Assembly (NCBI RefSeq): GCF_017591435.1
Contig: NW_025541372.1
Span: 277,936 to 341,935, forward strand
Source: Portunus trituberculatus
Taxonomy: Eukaryota; Arthropoda; Malacostraca; Decapoda; Portunidae
Length of the DNA stretch: 64,000 nucleotides
Direction of reading: 5' to 3'
Positions 50,355 through 63,460 of this stretch are shown piece by piece (position 1 is the first letter of the stretch; the number at the start of each line of letters is the position of its first letter). Position numbers and translations under genes: made by a program. Under the pieces are notes generated by a model. The model made no database searches. It was not told where the DNA came from and worked only from the letters and a program-made list of their open reading frames with translations.

Positions 50355-51512
50355 AGTTCGTTGCAAGTTGCAATCGTGTTATTCTAAGTGAAGACTTATT
50401 CTTACTGCAGGTAATATATTATACGGTATTGTATTTTCTAATTTTAATTCATCTAAGATTAATTACACCACTTTTCAAGATTGCTCATAATGTCACACAA
50501 ATTCAATCAATGCCCTTAGAAATGTTAAGCTCATCTCCATAAATCCTTATCTCCGTAAATCCTTCATCAATGTTAATCACATACAATAAAACCACAAACA
50601 TTAGGTGCCAATTTCACAGCTGATGCATCTCAATATCAACTCAATGCTTGACTTCTATAAATGCCCATATAATGTATACACCACAATATATCATATGTAA
50701 TTATCTCCTCAATATTATATATCTTAATGCATCAACTGTGGGAATTGCACTACACATACATAAAATCTTAATATAACATCCTAATAAATACACATCCTAT
50801 ATTTGTTTCCTCCTTTCACTTAAATGACATAAACATTGTCTTAGACTGCATTAACAACTATAGAGCTTTACTCACTAATACAAGAAAGAGTCTGTCCATG
50901 ACTCGAATGTTTCTTCTCCTCCTCTCGGCCACTGCCTTCTGCTTTCTCCTCTCGTTTCTGCCAAGATTCTAGATATCCTCTTGCTGGTTTCTGCTTATTT
51001 TAAATACTCAAGGTTTCGTACCTTTTCTCCACGCCCATTTTACCATCTACCATTCAGAGATCAGACATGTGGAGGTCCACGTGTGACAATGTAAGGACGA
51101 GAACACATACGAAGGTAATGTAGAAACAACCTTAAACGTAGTATACACAACATTGCCTTACTGGTGTTTCATAGGCTCAACTTTTCCCTAGTCTCATAGC
51201 ACGTTCACCATTGGTCTAAACATGAAATACTGCTTGTTCATTGGCCATTTAAAACCACCCATCCTGTTCAACTACACGTGGGAAACACGTCTTGACTATA
51301 CCACTCTCCAACGTCGTAACCAGAGTATTTTGTTTTGAGTGTTTGTTTGGGTCTGCGTAATATCTGAGGTCTGGCTTCCCTCTCTCTTGTTTATGTTAGG
51401 CCTCTCACTCGTGTTCACAGTAGGGTCCCTTTACAATTCTCCCGTAGACGTAATTATTTACATCCTTGTGCCACTGCTGCATCACGCTATGTCCCACCAG
51501 GCTGTGGCATGC
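50355..51512 (-). repeat. 5' LTR of element 1 (slightly truncated at its outer end)
   Basis: Matches 42024-43213 but ends at GGCATGCC next to (GT)n. The terminal TGTCATACCCT present in the other LTRs is missing, about 11 bp. Confidence 0.9.
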
Positions 51513-51759
51513 CTGTGTGTGTGTGTGTGTGTGCTGTCACCCAACATGCACCAGTCCTTGCCTTGGTTTCTGCGTCACAAAATAAGAGTGACAAACACAG
51601 CTGAGAGTAACAATGAGTTATTATGTAATAGTGTTACGCTGGTGTCGGTGTTCGTTCAGCGGGAAAGGTCTGCACCAAAACTACCTCAGTAGCCACGTGT
51701 ACAGATTCTCCAGCTGGACATTGTGGTGAGCAGGTGCGTGGTGATGGCTTACTTTAGGT
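51513..51759. other. Resumption of block C after element 1
   Basis: A short (GT)n, then CTGTCACCCAACATGCACC and the rest of the segment seen at 27929-28150. No gene recognised. Confidence 0.6.
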
Positions 51760-51852
51760 TAGGGTTAAGTTAGGTTAGGTTAGTTCAAATCAGGTTACTT
51801 CAGGTTAGTTTGTTCTTAGGTTAGGTTAGTTCAGGTTAGGTTATGTTAGAAG
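51760..51852 (+). repeat. Degenerate TTAGG-type telomere-like repeat, copy C
   Basis: Same sequence as 28151-28245. Confidence 0.7.
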
Positions 51853-51867
51853 ACAGTGCAAGTGTCT

Positions 51868-52013
51868 GGTGGTAACGTAGTAGGTGTGTGGTGGCAGAGC
51901 AGATGTGTAGAGGTAGGTGTGTAGTGGTAGAAGTAGGTGTGTGACGGGAGGTGTGTGGTAGTAGAGCAGATGTGTAGAGGTAGGTGTGTCGTGGTAGAAG
52001 TAGGTGTGTGACG
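51868..52013 (+). repeat. About 67-bp minisatellite, copy C, cut by gap
   Basis: Two units of the 28259-28505 repeat before contig 3 ends in ...GTGTGTGACG. Confidence 0.88.
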
Positions 52014-52513
52014 NNNNNNNNNNNNNNNNNNNNNNNNNNNNNNNNNNNNNNNNNNNNNNNNNNNNNNNNNNNNNNNNNNNNNNNNNNNNNNNNNNNNNNN
52101 NNNNNNNNNNNNNNNNNNNNNNNNNNNNNNNNNNNNNNNNNNNNNNNNNNNNNNNNNNNNNNNNNNNNNNNNNNNNNNNNNNNNNNNNNNNNNNNNNNNN
52201 NNNNNNNNNNNNNNNNNNNNNNNNNNNNNNNNNNNNNNNNNNNNNNNNNNNNNNNNNNNNNNNNNNNNNNNNNNNNNNNNNNNNNNNNNNNNNNNNNNNN
52301 NNNNNNNNNNNNNNNNNNNNNNNNNNNNNNNNNNNNNNNNNNNNNNNNNNNNNNNNNNNNNNNNNNNNNNNNNNNNNNNNNNNNNNNNNNNNNNNNNNNN
52401 NNNNNNNNNNNNNNNNNNNNNNNNNNNNNNNNNNNNNNNNNNNNNNNNNNNNNNNNNNNNNNNNNNNNNNNNNNNNNNNNNNNNNNNNNNNNNNNNNNNN
52501 NNNNNNNNNNNNN
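52014..52513. other. Assembly gap (500 N)
   Basis: Exactly 500 N, a scaffold join. Confidence 0.99.
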
Positions 52514-53338
<825 letters not shown>

Positions 53339-54540
53339 TGTCATACCCTGGCATGCCACAGCCTGGTGGGACATAGCGGGATGCAGCAGTGGCACAAGGA
53401 TGTAAATAATTACGTCTACGGGAGAATTGTACAAGGGACCCTACTGTGAACTGAACACGAGAGTGAGAGGCCTAACATAAACAAGAGAGGGAAGCCAGAC
53501 ATCAGATATTACGCAGACCCAAACAAACACTCAAAACAAAATACTCTGGTTACGACGTTGGAGAGTGGTATAGTCAAGACGTGTTTCCCACGTGTAGTTG
53601 AACAGGATGGGTGGTTTTAAATGGCCAATGAACAAGCAGTATTTCATGTTTAGACCAATGGGGAGCGTGCTATGAGACTAGGGAAAAGTTGAGCCTATGA
53701 AACACCAGTAAGGCAATGTTGTGTATACTACGTTTAAGGTTGTTTCTACTACGTTTAAGGTTGTTTCTACATTACCTTCGTATGTGTTCTCGTCCTTACA
53801 TTGTCACACGTGGACCTCCACATGTCTGATCTCTGAATGGTAGATGGTAAAATGGGCGTGGAGAAAAGGTACGAAACCTTGAGTATTTAAAATAAGCAGA
53901 AACCCGCAAGAGGATATAGATCGAGAATCTTGGCAGAAACGAGAGGAGAAAGCAGAAGGCAGTGGCCGAGAGGAGGAGAAGAAACATTCGAGTCATGGAC
54001 AGACTCTTTCTTGTATTAGTGAGTAAAGCTCTATAGTTGTTAATGCAGTCTAAGACAATGTTTATGTCATTGAAGTGAAAGGAGGAAACAAATATAGGAT
54101 GTGTATTTATTAGGATGTTATATTAAGATTTTATGTATGTGTAGTGCAATTCCCACAGTTGATGCATTAAGATATATAATATTGAGGAGATAATTACATA
54201 TGATATATTGTGGTGTATACATTATATGGGCATTTATAGAAGTCAAGCATTGAGTTGATAGTGAGATGCATCAGCTGTGAAATTGGCACCAAGGTTTTGT
54301 GGTTTTATTGTATGTGATTAACATTGATGAAGGATTTACGGAGATAAGGATTAATGGAGATGAGCTTAACATTTCTAAGGGCATTGATTGAATTTGTGTG
54401 ACATTATGAGCAATCTTGAAAAGTGGTGTAATTAATCTTAGATGAATTAAAATTAGAAAATACAATACCGTATAATATATTACCTGCAGTAAGAATAAGT
54501 CTTCACTTAGAATAACACGATTGCAACTTGCAACGAACTT
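53339..54540 (+). repeat. 5' LTR of element 2
   Basis: Begins TGTCATACCCTGGCATGCC and ends near ...TTGCAACTTGCAACGAAC, about 1.2 kb. Promoter elements were not resolved by eye. Confidence 0.9.
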
Positions 54541-54547
54541 CCGAAAC

Positions 54548-54565
54548 TGGTGGCAGCGGTGGGAT
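54548..54565 (+). promoter_or_regulatory. Primer binding site, tRNA-Leu(AAG)-type (element 2)
   Basis: TGGTGGCAGCGGTGGGAT, identical to element 1, just inside the 5' LTR. Confidence 0.75.
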
Positions 54566-54715
54566 ATTATTGATATTATTGCAATTGCAATCGTTGCAGG
54601 CGTATAGTTGAGAGTGAAGACAATTAAAAATTTCGATCAAGTGCATTGGATGTCACGGATGTAGCGGATGTTAACGAGTAAATATTGAGAACTTTTTAAT
54701 GTTGCTTAATTGTAG

Positions 54716-55838
54716 ATGAAACATATAGTTCATAAATTACGTCAGCGCTCGGTATCGCTTAACGGTAAAGCGAATCAGCAGCCAGCCGTCACAACCTCTA
54801 GAATGGCGCAGTCACCCCCTACATCTCCGTTTTCCCCCCCCAAACCGGCTTGCATCAGTACCGGGGAAATTGCAGAAGCGATCACTGACAATGCAAGGGA
54901 TAATTTTTCCAAGGTAATTGGGTTACCATATTTTTGTGGAGGTGAAGAAAGAAGCCCGTCGGTACCAAATGTAAAATGTATCGCCAGCGCTCACGCATGG
55001 ATAAAGGATTTAGAAAATAGAACAATGACAAACTGGACAGACGAAGGGAGGATAGAGTTGGCCAAGCAATATGCATTAGACAGTGCATATACTCATATGA
55101 CACACTGTGCAACGCAACATAAAAATGATTGGGATGATGTGAGAAAAGCATTCCTTGATATTTATCCAGAGGATAGATCGCTTCCAAGCCTGATCAGTGA
55201 ATTGTCATCAGTAACTCGACAGCCCAGAGAAACCATAACAGAGCTCTATATCAGAGTAGAAGGGATTGTGGCAAAATTAGAAAGCATGAAACCCACAGGT
55301 AAGGAAGTATATAATGATATATTTGTCTCCATCATTGTGAATGCCTTGCCTAAGGATTTTTCTTATATCCTTGCTGATGCAGATATGAAAAAGCCTTTAT
55401 TAGTATACAAAAGCTCTCAAATATGTAGCGTCACACCCCAGCCTTCAGCTACACGACGCTGCAGTACGCAAAGAAAATAGGGTTGTCCCAGTAAACGCAG
55501 TGACAGTGAATGCTGTTACTACAGATCACACGATGTATCGCCCTCAGAATGTCAGAAATATACATTGTCAGAGGTGTGGGCGAAATAACCACACCATTCA
55601 AAATTGTAGAACCATAGAATGCTTTAGATGTCACAAGTGGGGACATTTCGCGAGTCAGTGCACAGTGAAATTACCACCAACACCACCAAGGGCGAGGCCC
55701 ACGGTAACTTGTTTCACCTGCGGGGTACAAGGGCATGCGAGTAAGGACTGCATGAACAACTCACGTAGGTACACCACATATCAAACACAAAAAAAAACGC
55801 CAATTTACCACCAACGCAACCACATGAATCGGTGGTAA
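54716..55838 (+). CDS. gag: Gag of element 2 (one break before the zinc knuckles)
   Basis: ATG at 54716 opens MKHIVHKLRQRSVSLNGKAN. The open piece to 55480 includes the capsid-like region (GLPYFCGGEERSPSVPN, WDDVRKAFLDIYPEDRSLPS, ELYIRVEGIVAKLES). A break near 55412, where an A run is two bases shorter than in element 1, gives an out-of-frame end. The correct register reopens at 55500-55838 with three CCHC knuckles (CQRCGRNNHTIQNC, CFRCHKWGHFASQC, CFTCGVQGHASKDC). Together the elements show a Gag of roughly 370 residues. Confidence 0.88.
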
Positions 55839-56973
55839 TCACAGCGGTGAATAGTGACACGGGAAATGTTTCTATTGAAGTTCAGATTGAAAATGAGAGT
55901 GTATTAGCCTTGATGGACACGGGGCAGGGGTATCTCTTGTATCGCGTGACGTTGTAGACAAACTTAGAAAGAAACACATTACTCCAACAAATAAGGTAAT
56001 TCGCAATGCGAGTGGAGATGAAATGTTGACTTCAGGAAAGACTAAGCTAACTTTGACAATTGGAGGTAAGATATACACACATGATTTTGTGATCAGTGAA
56101 GATAGAGCCTTGCCATCACAGATAATAATAGGTTTTGACTTTATGAAAAGATATAATGTGAATCTAAATACCAAACCTCTGCAATTATATATTGAAGGAA
56201 GGAGAATTGTTATTGTAGAAATACCCATGATGCATGCCATCATGATAACTGAGAGAAGTGAAAAGGAAGCAGTAACAAATGAATCAAAGGATAATCCCAG
56301 TTATAAATGCTCAGTAGCTCAGACATCAATATTACAAGGAGTACGAGTGAGTTATGTGACCTTAGAAACAAAGTTAGTGGATAGTGATATCGCTATATTC
56401 GAGCCAGTTAAAGGAGTTATAGGGTCTCAGTTTTTATGTCCAGGTTTAGTGAAATTAGAAAATGACATGGAGAAGAAGAAATCTAGGTTTGTGGTGAGGT
56501 ATATAAATTTCTCGAGTGAACATGTGCCGTTAGAGCCAGGGAAAACATTAGGCTACTTACAGTCATGTCAGAGTGAGGTTCTGCCAAGCGGGAGTGATGA
56601 ATATACAGTGAATGGTGTGACAGAAGAAAATGAAACAGACAAAATGAAGGCCTTTTCAGAAATCATTAATCACATGTATCCTGAGGGAACAAGGAAAAAT
56701 CAAATATTGAAAGAATTAGTTGTTAAATACTCCTCTGTCTTTGCTAGTGATGACGACATTCCAAGTATATCACCCTTTTTCTACCACACCATTCAGTTAC
56801 AGTCCAGACCTACGTCCAAGAAACCTTATCCCATCCCAGCTTGTTTTTATGATAAGGTAGCTGAACAAATTAAAGTAATGGAGAGCCAGGGTATTATTAG
56901 ACCATCCAGATCAGCATTTATCTCCCCAGTTGTTCCCATAGTGAAAAGGATGGAAAAATTAGATTGTGTGTAG
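55839..56973 (+). CDS. Protease and pre-RT region of element 2 (broken)
   Basis: The aspartic protease motif ALMDTG is at about 55908-55925, with a frame break directly after it. The open piece 56023-56973 carries the protease C-terminal core (LPSQIIIGFDFMKRYNVNL), a linker, and the lead-in to RT (NQILKELVVKYSSVFASDD, KPYPIPACFYDKVAEQI, QGIIRPSRSAFISPVV). The frame ends at a TAG at 56971, just before the RT core in another register. Both breaks are shared with element 1. Confidence 0.82.
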
Positions 56974-59096
56974 ATTTCAGGAATTTAAATCAGCATGTGC
57001 TGAATGATTCTTACCCATTACCTAATGTGAATAACATTTTGCATAACTTGGGAAAAGGAAAGATGTTTTCATGCCTTGACTTGAAACAAGGTTACCATCA
57101 AATACAGTTAAATGAAGAAAGCAAGCCCTGGACTGCATTTGCAACACCAAATGGATTATATGAACATAATGTGCTACCTATGGGTTTAAAGGATTCTCCT
57201 GCGGCATTCTGTAGAATTATTAATCAGGTATTGGCTGGATTGACAGGATCTGATACTTTTGTTTATATTGATGATATCATAGTTCAAGGAACAGATCTAG
57301 AAAATCATGTAAAGAATTTGGAGAGGGTTCTTCTACGCTTGCAAGATGCTCAGTTGAAAGTAAACCTGAAAAAATGTAATTTCTTTAAGGATAGTGTAAA
57401 TTATCTAGGACATATTATATCAGCCGAAGGGTTGAAAACACAGCCTAGCAAAATTGAAGTTATTAAGAACATGCCAGCCCCCACAACAGTGAAAGAATTA
57501 CAGTCTTTCATTGGAATGGCTAACTACTATAGGAAGTTTGTGAGAAACTATGCTGAGATAGCTGCTCCCTTAACTAAACTAACAGCAGGAATGGTGACTG
57601 GAAAGAAGAACAATAACCACATAATGTGGAATGAAGAAGCTGATAGGGCTTTTAAGACCTTGAAGCAAGAATTAACACAAAATGTTGTTTTGAAATTTCC
57701 AGACTTCTCAAAGCCGTTCTTTTTAACGACGGATGCTTCGAGCTTTGCCATCGGGGGATTAATACAACAAAGGGATAGCATGAATAACCTAAGACCCTTA
57801 TCATTTTTTAGCAGGAAACTGAACAAGGCTGAACTTAATTATAGTACTATTGAAAGAGAGGCTCTGGCAATTGTATATGGGCTTAAGGTAAACAGAGATT
57901 TGTGCCTGGGTTACCCTATTTATATTCTCACAGATCACAGACCATTAGTATGGTTGTTGACCACCTCAAATGCAAATAGCAGGATAGTTCGGTGGCAATT
58001 AGCTGTTGCAGAGTTTGATATTAAGGTGGAATATATTCCTGGAAAAGCTAACAAGGTAGCAGATCATTTATCCAGGTTGAGGGAAGTGGAAATAAATGAA
58101 GGAAATGAACATTTGTTAGCAATAACAGAAAACACAGAAGAAAATATGGTGGATTGGAATCTGAAGGAATTAATAAGGTCACAAGATAACCATGAATTTT
58201 ATGGCTTATTGAAGAAGTTAATGAGAGAGAATTTAACTGAGCAAGAAATAAAAGGAAAATTAAGTAAGCACAATATTGATAAGAGGTATAAGAAGTTAAA
58301 GATATCAGAATTGTCTCTAGACAATAATATGCTTTACAGAGTAAGTCACAACACATATGGAGAAATGACGCGTCAGATATTAGTACCCGAACAGTTTGTG
58401 CACACTGCTGTACACCTCGGCCACTCTTTGCCAACCGCGGGGCATGGTGGGCCATCCGTTACCTTAAGTAGGTGTCAGAAATTTGCATATTGGCCAAAAA
58501 TGAAGGAGGACATTGAAAGATATTGCAGGTCTTGTCTCATCTGTCGTAGGCTTAAGAGGTCGGGGGACGCCCCAGCACCACTGAGAAGATACCCGGATGT
58601 TGAGAGACCTTTCCAGCGCATACATATGGATATTGTTGGTCCCATGGGTAGATCGGATAATGGATATATGTATTGTCTTGTTGTGATAGATGTGCTTACT
58701 AGATATTTGATTACAAAACCACTGAAAACCAAGTCGGCCGCAGAAGTTGCTAGAATATTTTTTGATGAAGTGATTTGTAAACATGGTATACCTGAGATGT
58801 TAGTGACAGACCAAGGTAGGGAATTTGTCAATTCTATATTACAGGGATTAACTGAGTTACTGCATTTCCGACATAGCAAAACTACAGCTTACCATCCTCA
58901 AGCAAATGGGATAGTTGAAAGATCAAATGCAACCTTGATTAACATACTGCGCACTTTGGTGCAAGATAATATGAATATCTGGGATACAATGCTCCCAATA
59001 GCTACATTTGCATATAATAGTGCTTACCACACAAGTATAAAAGAAAGTCCTTTTATCTCATGTATCTCAGAGATCCAACCATCCCATTTGAAATGA
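56964..59096 (+). CDS. pol: Pol of element 2: RT, RNase H, integrase core
   Basis: An unbroken 710-codon frame. RT: LCVDFRNLNQH lead-in, LDLKQGYHQI, LPMGLKDSPAAF, FVYIDDIIV (YIDD catalytic box), LGHIISAEG. RNase H: FFLTTDASSFAIGGLI, YSTIEREALAIVYGL, ILTDHRPL. Integrase: HLGH...HGG zinc-arm residues with CRSCLICRR, then catalytic D in HMDIVGPMG, D in VTDQGREF and E in ANGIVERSNAT. It shows the full D,D-35-E layout of Ty3/gypsy integrase. The last few residues are out of frame because of a break near 59053. This is the best-preserved coding region in the window. Confidence 0.95.
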   Translation: MCVDFRNLNQHVLNDSYPLPNVNNILHNLGKGKMFSCLDLKQGYHQIQLNEESKPWTAFATPNGLYEHNVLPMGLKDSPAAFCRIINQVLAGLTGSDTFVYIDDIIVQGTDLENHVKNLERVLLRLQDAQLKVNLKKCNFFKDSVNYLGHIISAEGLKTQPSKIEVIKNMPAPTTVKELQSFIGMANYYRKFVRNYAEIAAPLTKLTAGMVTGKKNNNHIMWNEEADRAFKTLKQELTQNVVLKFPDFSKPFFLTTDASSFAIGGLIQQRDSMNNLRPLSFFSRKLNKAELNYSTIEREALAIVYGLKVNRDLCLGYPIYILTDHRPLVWLLTTSNANSRIVRWQLAVAEFDIKVEYIPGKANKVADHLSRLREVEINEGNEHLLAITENTEENMVDWNLKELIRSQDNHEFYGLLKKLMRENLTEQEIKGKLSKHNIDKRYKKLKISELSLDNNMLYRVSHNTYGEMTRQILVPEQFVHTAVHLGHSLPTAGHGGPSVTLSRCQKFAYWPKMKEDIERYCRSCLICRRLKRSGDAPAPLRRYPDVERPFQRIHMDIVGPMGRSDNGYMYCLVVIDVLTRYLITKPLKTKSAAEVARIFFDEVICKHGIPEMLVTDQGREFVNSILQGLTELLHFRHSKTTAYHPQANGIVERSNATLINILRTLVQDNMNIWDTMLPIATFAYNSAYHTSIKESPFISCISEIQPSHLK

Positions 59097-59778
59097 TGAA
59101 AGAGGAACAAGTTTGGTATAATGTTGATGATTTTAAGCAGGAGATGGCAACAAAAGCAAATAGGGTATATGCTAGGTGTCAGCAATATTTAGAAGAAGCT
59201 AAGGGAATAAATGAAAAGGCTCAATGTAAGAAGGCAAGGATAAAGACTATTCAAGTTGGAGATAGAGTATATGTCCGCCGAGTACCCACTGCAGGAACCC
59301 CCGCAAAGTTGCAACCCGCATATACAGGTCCTTATAGAGTGACAGAAAAGGTGAGTGATGTAGTGGTCAAATTAAGAAACATTAGAAATGGTAAGATGAC
59401 AACATTACACACTGACAGAATAAGAATTATCCATGAAGACAATGCTACCCTCAGATGAACCCGAATGTCAGACGAGCATATCCGGTACACGAGCCAGGTG
59501 AAACAAGGGAAACCAAGTTGACATTGCAGACACTAGATCCTTTTCCAGTGTTCTCAGGGGATGTAGAGCACTGTGTAGATTCAGAATCGGATGACAATTC
59601 ACTATCAGAAGCGAGTCATGGTGTTGATGAGGAAATTCATAATGTAACTGAGAATTTGCAAGAAGAATATCAAGGTGAAGCTACCACGTCAGTCCCATAC
59701 AGTTTACGGTCGAGGACAAGTGTGCCGAATCTTCCGTTTGTAATGCATAAGCCCTTAGAATATGGTAAAAGAAAATAA
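59060..59778 (+). CDS. Integrase C-terminal domain and acidic tail of element 2
   Basis: 59060-59458 continues integrase with MYLRDPTIPFEMMKEEQVWY, KTIQVGDRVYVRRVP and TGPYRVTEKVSDVVVKLRN (the GPY/F domain typical of many gypsy integrases). After a break at about 59452, 59455-59778 encodes an acidic serine-rich tail (HCVDSESDDNSLSEASHGVD) ending in basic residues. Element 1 has no break at that point. Confidence 0.85.
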
Positions 59779-59793
59779 ATAAAATAAAATAAA

Positions 59794-59812
59794 ATGAAAT
59801 GTTCCTTTGCAG
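59794..59812 (+). promoter_or_regulatory. Likely splice acceptor for env mRNA (element 2)
   Basis: GTTCCTTTGCAG immediately precedes the env frame (ends at 59811). Errantivirus env genes are expressed from spliced subgenomic RNA, so a consensus acceptor here is expected. The same sequence is present in element 1 near 45101-45112 on the minus strand. No donor was assigned. Confidence 0.45.
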
Positions 59813-61665
59813 ACTGTGGGGCTATGCATGGGATACGTTCAAGCCTGGGATGTACCCCAAAGCTCACCTCCTCAACAAGGGATGAGTTTCTCCCAAGACC
59901 ATCAACTACTTGTAACTGGACAAGCTTATGTGGTGCCTTTTTTGTTGAAATTGGAGGATATCTATGAGCCAATTAAAAAAGCCATCAATATCACTCAGAA
60001 TATAATATATAATTTAGATAAAATTGCAGGAGATGATCTTATCATCAATCAGAATATGATATATAATTTAGATGAAATTGAGGGAGATGATTTTATCTTG
60101 TTTACCTCTTTGATTTCTCAGCATATCCTGGCTTTTCAAGAAAGATTAAAAAATTTGCATGCTTCAATGCAGGATTTCCTAATGCATATTGTGGCCAATG
60201 ACATTCCTCAACCTAGAAGGAAAAAAGGGGAGCAATAAATTTTATAGGATCTTTGCAAACACATTATTTGGGACTGCTACACAAGATCAAGTTGATATTA
60301 TTCATAAAAGATTACAATCGTTAGACTCCTTCACAGAAGAGGAAAGAAAACTCCTCAATGTTCATTCCCATGTTATCAATGTCACTCTCAATGAACTAAC
60401 AAATGTTCATCAAACATTGGAAAAACTAGAAACTGCTACCCGTGTTACTAAGACCCTTATGACTAAGATGGAAAAACATATAGAAAATAATGAAAATCCA
60501 TTCTTTCACTGGAGATTTTACTGCATATCCAGCTAGCCTTGACATCCATTGCAGCTGATCATATTAATTTTAAGATAGGATTACAAAGTATGATGGAAAC
60601 CCATATTTCTCCTAATATTGTGACAAATGCATTTTACTACAACTTTTAGATGAGATATCAGTTAAACATGAGTTATTGTTTCCTCCTAAACCAGAATATT
60701 TAGGATTACACAGAGCTGCTATTCGTGTAATCCATAAGACTGCATTACATGACTTGAGCTTCTACTTACTCGTTCCTTTGCGAGGAATTCCAGCTGACAC
60801 CTTTGATGTCTTCAGGATGACCTCCCTTTCCTTTCCTATTTCTAAATCAGATGCTTTTTTAATGCATCAACCTTCAAGGAAATATTTAGTGATTAACAAG
60901 GCAAGAAATCAATTTTTTTTGACTGATGATTTTGATGATTGTAGGATGTCTGATGATATATTGATATGTCCTCCCAACCAACCTATATATTCCACTAACA
61001 CTGATTGTTGTGAGGTTGCTATTTTTCTGCACAAGCCTTCTGTCTCTGATATATGTAACACGCTGATTGTGAAGTCTTTCAAGCCTATTTTTGTTGATCA
61101 GCCATCTGGGTGGAATTATGCCACAAGCAAACCACTAGATATTACTGTGAATTGTAACAACTCCTCCATTCCTACTACTAGACACATTATTAATGGTACT
61201 GGCCTTCTGAAAGTGAGTCAGGGTTGTTCTATACATAGTGATACATTTTCTCTCCCTGCTTCCTCTCATTATATTGCTGAAGCTCCTATGGTTATTCAAC
61301 CTTATCCCCTTACTACTCCCATTGCCTTCTCATCCTGGGAACATTCTGTTATTGTGAATACCACTAATATCAGCATTCCCGACAGTTTTGGTCTTGAGCC
61401 CTGGTCTGTCCCAAAATATATTGCACATATGCAGCCGCTGGCGAAACAGTCCCCTCCTACGGCACTCGACTGGCACAACTGGAAGGACTGGCTCTGGATC
61501 CTATTGCCTATTGGGGTCATCGCGGCCGGCCTGGTGGCCTACCGAATCTACCGACCCTGTGCACTCCTTGGCTTGGCACAGGCTGCGCCAGCCCAGGTGA
61601 CTGTCAGCACACAACGCCAGCTCAATCCAGAGGACACCGCATATCACGCATGCCCTCACCACTAG
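59807..61665 (+). CDS. env: Env-like glycoprotein gene of element 2 (broken)
   Basis: Open pieces 59807-60238, 60189-60536 and 60676-61665. The first piece is a predicted ectodomain start with an internal duplicated IIYNLD/MIYNLD segment. It ends out of frame at the basic furin-type site, where element 1 remains open. The second piece is helical in character (TQDQVDIIHKRLQSLD, VTLNELTNVHQTLEKLE), as expected after a fusion segment. The third (330 codons) has many cysteines, several N-x-S/T sites and a C-terminal membrane span (about 61487-61545), followed by YRIYRP and a cytoplasmic tail. The layout matches F-type Env of errantiviruses. It is not functional as assembled. Confidence 0.7.
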
Positions 61666-61689
61666 CAGTTCGCGCAGGGACGCGCTACT

Positions 61690-61702
61690 AAGGATGGGGG
61701 TA
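61690..61702 (+). promoter_or_regulatory. Polypurine tract of element 2
   Basis: AAGGATGGGGGTA lies directly before the 3' LTR and would prime plus-strand synthesis. Confidence 0.75.
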
Positions 61703-61878
61703 TGTCATACCCTGGCATGCCACAGCCTGGTGGGACATAGCGTGATGCAGCAGTGGCACAAGGATGTAAATAATTACGTCTACGGGAGAATTGTACAAGG
61801 GACCCTACTGTGAACTGAACACGAGAGTGAGAGGCCTAACATAAACAAGAGAGGGAAGCCAGACATCAGATATTACGC
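61703..61878 (+). repeat. 3' LTR of element 2, truncated to 176 bp
   Basis: Identical start to the 5' LTR (TGTCATACCCTGGCATGCC) but ends at ...CAGATATTACG, where Penelope sequence resumes. About 1 kb of LTR is missing. Confidence 0.88.
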
Positions 61879-62596
61879 TCACACACTGCTCAACATGGAG
61901 CAACACCCACCAAGAATTAGAACGCATCACACAGGTGCTTATTAACAACGGCTACGAAAACACAGAAGTCAACACAGCCATCAAGAATGCCATAGATAAA
62001 TGGTACAAGAAAGACGATCCAGAAAAGAAAAACAAAATACTACTCTACTACAAAACATCATGTCTACAGAGTACAAGACAGACGAGCGCATCATCAAAGA
62101 CATCATACAACACCACGTCAAGCCTACAAACGAAGAAGACTGCATATCACTCATCATATACTACAACACCAAGAAAACGTCACAGCTGCTGATAAAAAAC
62201 AAAACCACCATGAAGAAAACTCCTTTACAAGAAGATCATGTCATCTACAAACACGCCTGCAAAATTGAGGACTGTGGACCTCAAACATATATTGGGATGA
62301 CAAGGACAACATTGTCAAGGAGACTCACCTGCCACCTACAGAACGGAACAATCAAGAACCACTACAACACATCACATAAAACTACCGCTACAAGGAAACA
62401 TCTGGAAAATAACACCACTATCATCGACCGCGAAAGGGACCCACGCCGCCTACTCTTCTTGGAATCACTATACATAGCACAAGATAGACCAGCCATGAAT
62501 CTACAAACACAAGACCTACAGATATTACCCACACAAAAAAGAAGACCTACACGACTTGATACCACGGCCGACACACGCCGCCAGGCCACGCACTGA
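61879..62596 (+). mobile_element. Penelope-like element, C-terminal part with GIY-YIG endonuclease (right half)
   Basis: From 61880 a frame reads LTHCSTWSNTHQELERITQV, LINNGYENTEVN and continues at 62000-62596. There HVIYKHACKIEDCGPQTYIG contains the Y and YIG elements of the GIY-YIG nuclease, followed by MTRTTLSRRLTCHLQNG (conserved Arg), the downstream segment TATRKHLENNTTI and DPRRLLFLESLYIAQDRPAMN (catalytic Glu). This endonuclease is the hallmark of Penelope elements. A frame change lies near 62050. It is the missing half of 53115-53338. Confidence 0.88.
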
Positions 62597-62642
62597 ATCA
62601 ACCAATCAGGTTGCAGCACGCCATCTACTGACCCACCCACGG

Positions 62643-63460
<818 letters not shown>

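Larger units (their letters stand above)
42024..51512 (-). mobile_element. Ty3/gypsy-type retroelement with env (element 1)
   Basis: A 9.5-kb element read right to left: 5' LTR (51512-50355), PBS, gag, pol, env, PPT, 3' LTR (43213-42024). It sits in a (GT)n tract that is uninterrupted in block B (27667-27928), with CTGTCACCCAACATGC resuming at 51532. The target-site duplication cannot be read inside the GT repeat. By eye the two LTRs differ at about half a dozen places, including a roughly 24-bp duplication near 42800, so insertion is recent. It shares nearly all its sequence with element 2 at 53339-61878. Confidence 0.93.
53339..61878 (+). mobile_element. Ty3/gypsy-type retroelement with env (element 2)
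   Basis: Same organisation as element 1 but on the plus strand: 5' LTR (53339 to about 54540), PBS, gag, pol, env, PPT, and a 3' LTR that stops after 176 bp. Element 2's two LTRs share private variants (for example GTACAAGGGACC and CAGACATCAG) absent from both LTRs of element 1. They are therefore the pair made by one insertion event, independent of element 1. It interrupts a Penelope-like element. Confidence 0.93.
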
